Part shown: positions 63,588 to 64,000 of the stretch, piece after piece | Position numbering within the stretch: position 1 is the stretch's first letter | Layout of the letters: every line of letters starts with the position of its first letter | Assembly: GCF_003258945.1 (NCBI RefSeq) | Contig: NZ_QLIX01000013.1 | Span: 1-64,000, forward strand | Direction of reading: 5' to 3' | Length of the DNA: 64,000 bases | From: Roseicella frigidaeris | GTDB lineage: Bacteria; Pseudomonadota; Alphaproteobacteria; Acetobacterales; Acetobacteraceae | Notes under the pieces: model-generated | Seen by the model: only the letters and a program-made list of their open reading frames with translations | Told to the model about the DNA's origin: nothing | Databases searched by the model: none | Translations under genes and position numbers: made by a program

Positions 63588-64000
63588 ATGCAGATGCACC
63601 CCGTGAAACTTCACCCGTCCAAGGCCATGTTGCCGCGCGAGGAGCAGCTCGCCTGGAAGATCGCGGGAGTCGCCGCCGACAAGGTCGCCGTCCAGAAGGA
63701 CGTGCAGGAGATGATCATCAACCGGATCATCGACAACGCCTCGGTCGCCATCGCCGCCATCAACCGCCGGCCGGTGGTCTCGGCCCGCGCCATGGCGCTC
63801 GGCCATCCGCGCAAAGGGGGGGCGACCATCTTCGGCCTGTCCAACGCCAAGGGCTTCTCGCCGGAATGGGCGGCCTGGGCGAACGGCACGGCGGTGCGCG
63901 AGCTCGACATGCACGACACCTTCCTCGCCGCCGACTACTCCCACCCCGGCGACAACATCCCGCCCATCCTGGCGGTCGCCCAGACCATGGAGAAGTCCGG
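63588..64000 (+). CDS. prpD: MmgE/PrpD family protein, 5' part (2-methylcitrate dehydratase-like)
   Basis: The first 137 codons are visible; the gene runs off the window. [61 protein letters not shown] and PPILAVA are PrpD blocks. It would dehydrate 2-methylcitrate in propionate oxidation. It could be another MmgE/PrpD hydratase, since prpB and prpC are not visible. ATG 63588 and 63594 are both possible starts. Confidence 0.85.
   Translation, partial: MQMHPVKLHPSKAMLPREEQLAWKIAGVAADKVAVQKDVQEMIINRIIDNASVAIAAINRRPVVSARAMALGHPRKGGATIFGLSNAKGFSPEWAAWANGTAVRELDMHDTFLAADYSHPGDNIPPILAVAQTMEKS

Overview
The window is very GC-rich, densely coded DNA with no rRNA, phage, plasmid or CRISPR signal. The gene content points to an alphaproteobacterium, most likely an Acetobacteraceae/Roseomonas-like member of the Rhodospirillales. 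Supporting signs are an alphaproteobacterial-type initiator tRNA, a UPF0262 protein, Bug-type and family-5 solute receptors without permeases, luciferase-like monooxygenases, and a catabolic gene repertoire. The placement is inferred from gene content, not from a phylogeny.

Layout. 0-6.7 kb: initiator tRNA, thiolase, alpha/beta hydrolase, orphan family-5 binding protein, PepSY protein, enolase-superfamily enzyme, enoyl-CoA hydratase. 6.7-13 kb: upp, then a protocatechuate (beta-ketoadipate) block with pcaB, a fused pcaD-pcaC gene and pcaF, then dgoA-dgoK for galactonate use. 13-25.5 kb: beta-propeller protein, two luciferase-like monooxygenases, an SbmA/YddA-like ABC exporter, a D-2-hydroxyacid dehydrogenase, a LysE exporter, a hybrid histidine kinase, a broken gamma-glutamyltransferase and nicotinamidase. 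25.5-31 kb: a TonB-dependent receptor behind a perfect Zur-type palindrome, a maleate-isomerase-like protein, a hydrolase-like protein lacking its nucleophile, and dinB. 30.6-35.7 kb: a TetR-controlled RND efflux pump with two identical operators. 35.9-40.7 kb: an IclR regulator facing two tandem amidohydrolases and a Rieske ferredoxin, then a rhodanese and a DUF3237 protein. 40.7-46.9 kb: a polar amino-acid ABC importer interrupted by a MORN-repeat gene on the other strand, and an OprP-like porin. 47-55 kb: mtnA, GST, pal, UPF0262, DUF983, a hydantoin-racemase-like protein and a second large hybrid kinase. 55-61.2 kb: two N-carbamoyl amino acid hydrolases and a hydantoinase, around a Bug receptor and a manganese catalase. 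61.4-64 kb: a low-complexity protein, a LysR regulator and the start of prpD.

The most unusual signal is between the genes. At least ten copies of three structured repeat families (here called A, B and C) lie in the intergenic gaps. Stems are kept by compensatory changes between copies, and family C has terminal inverted repeats. The copies sit at fixed positions relative to stop codons. Family A or C ends (CTAG, TGATCC, TGATAC) supply the stop codon of four genes, and family B starts exactly three nucleotides after the stop of three unrelated genes. This looks like a genome-wide 3'-end element system, either REP/MITE-like elements adapted as terminators or 3'-UTR stabilisers, or repeats that insert at stop codons.
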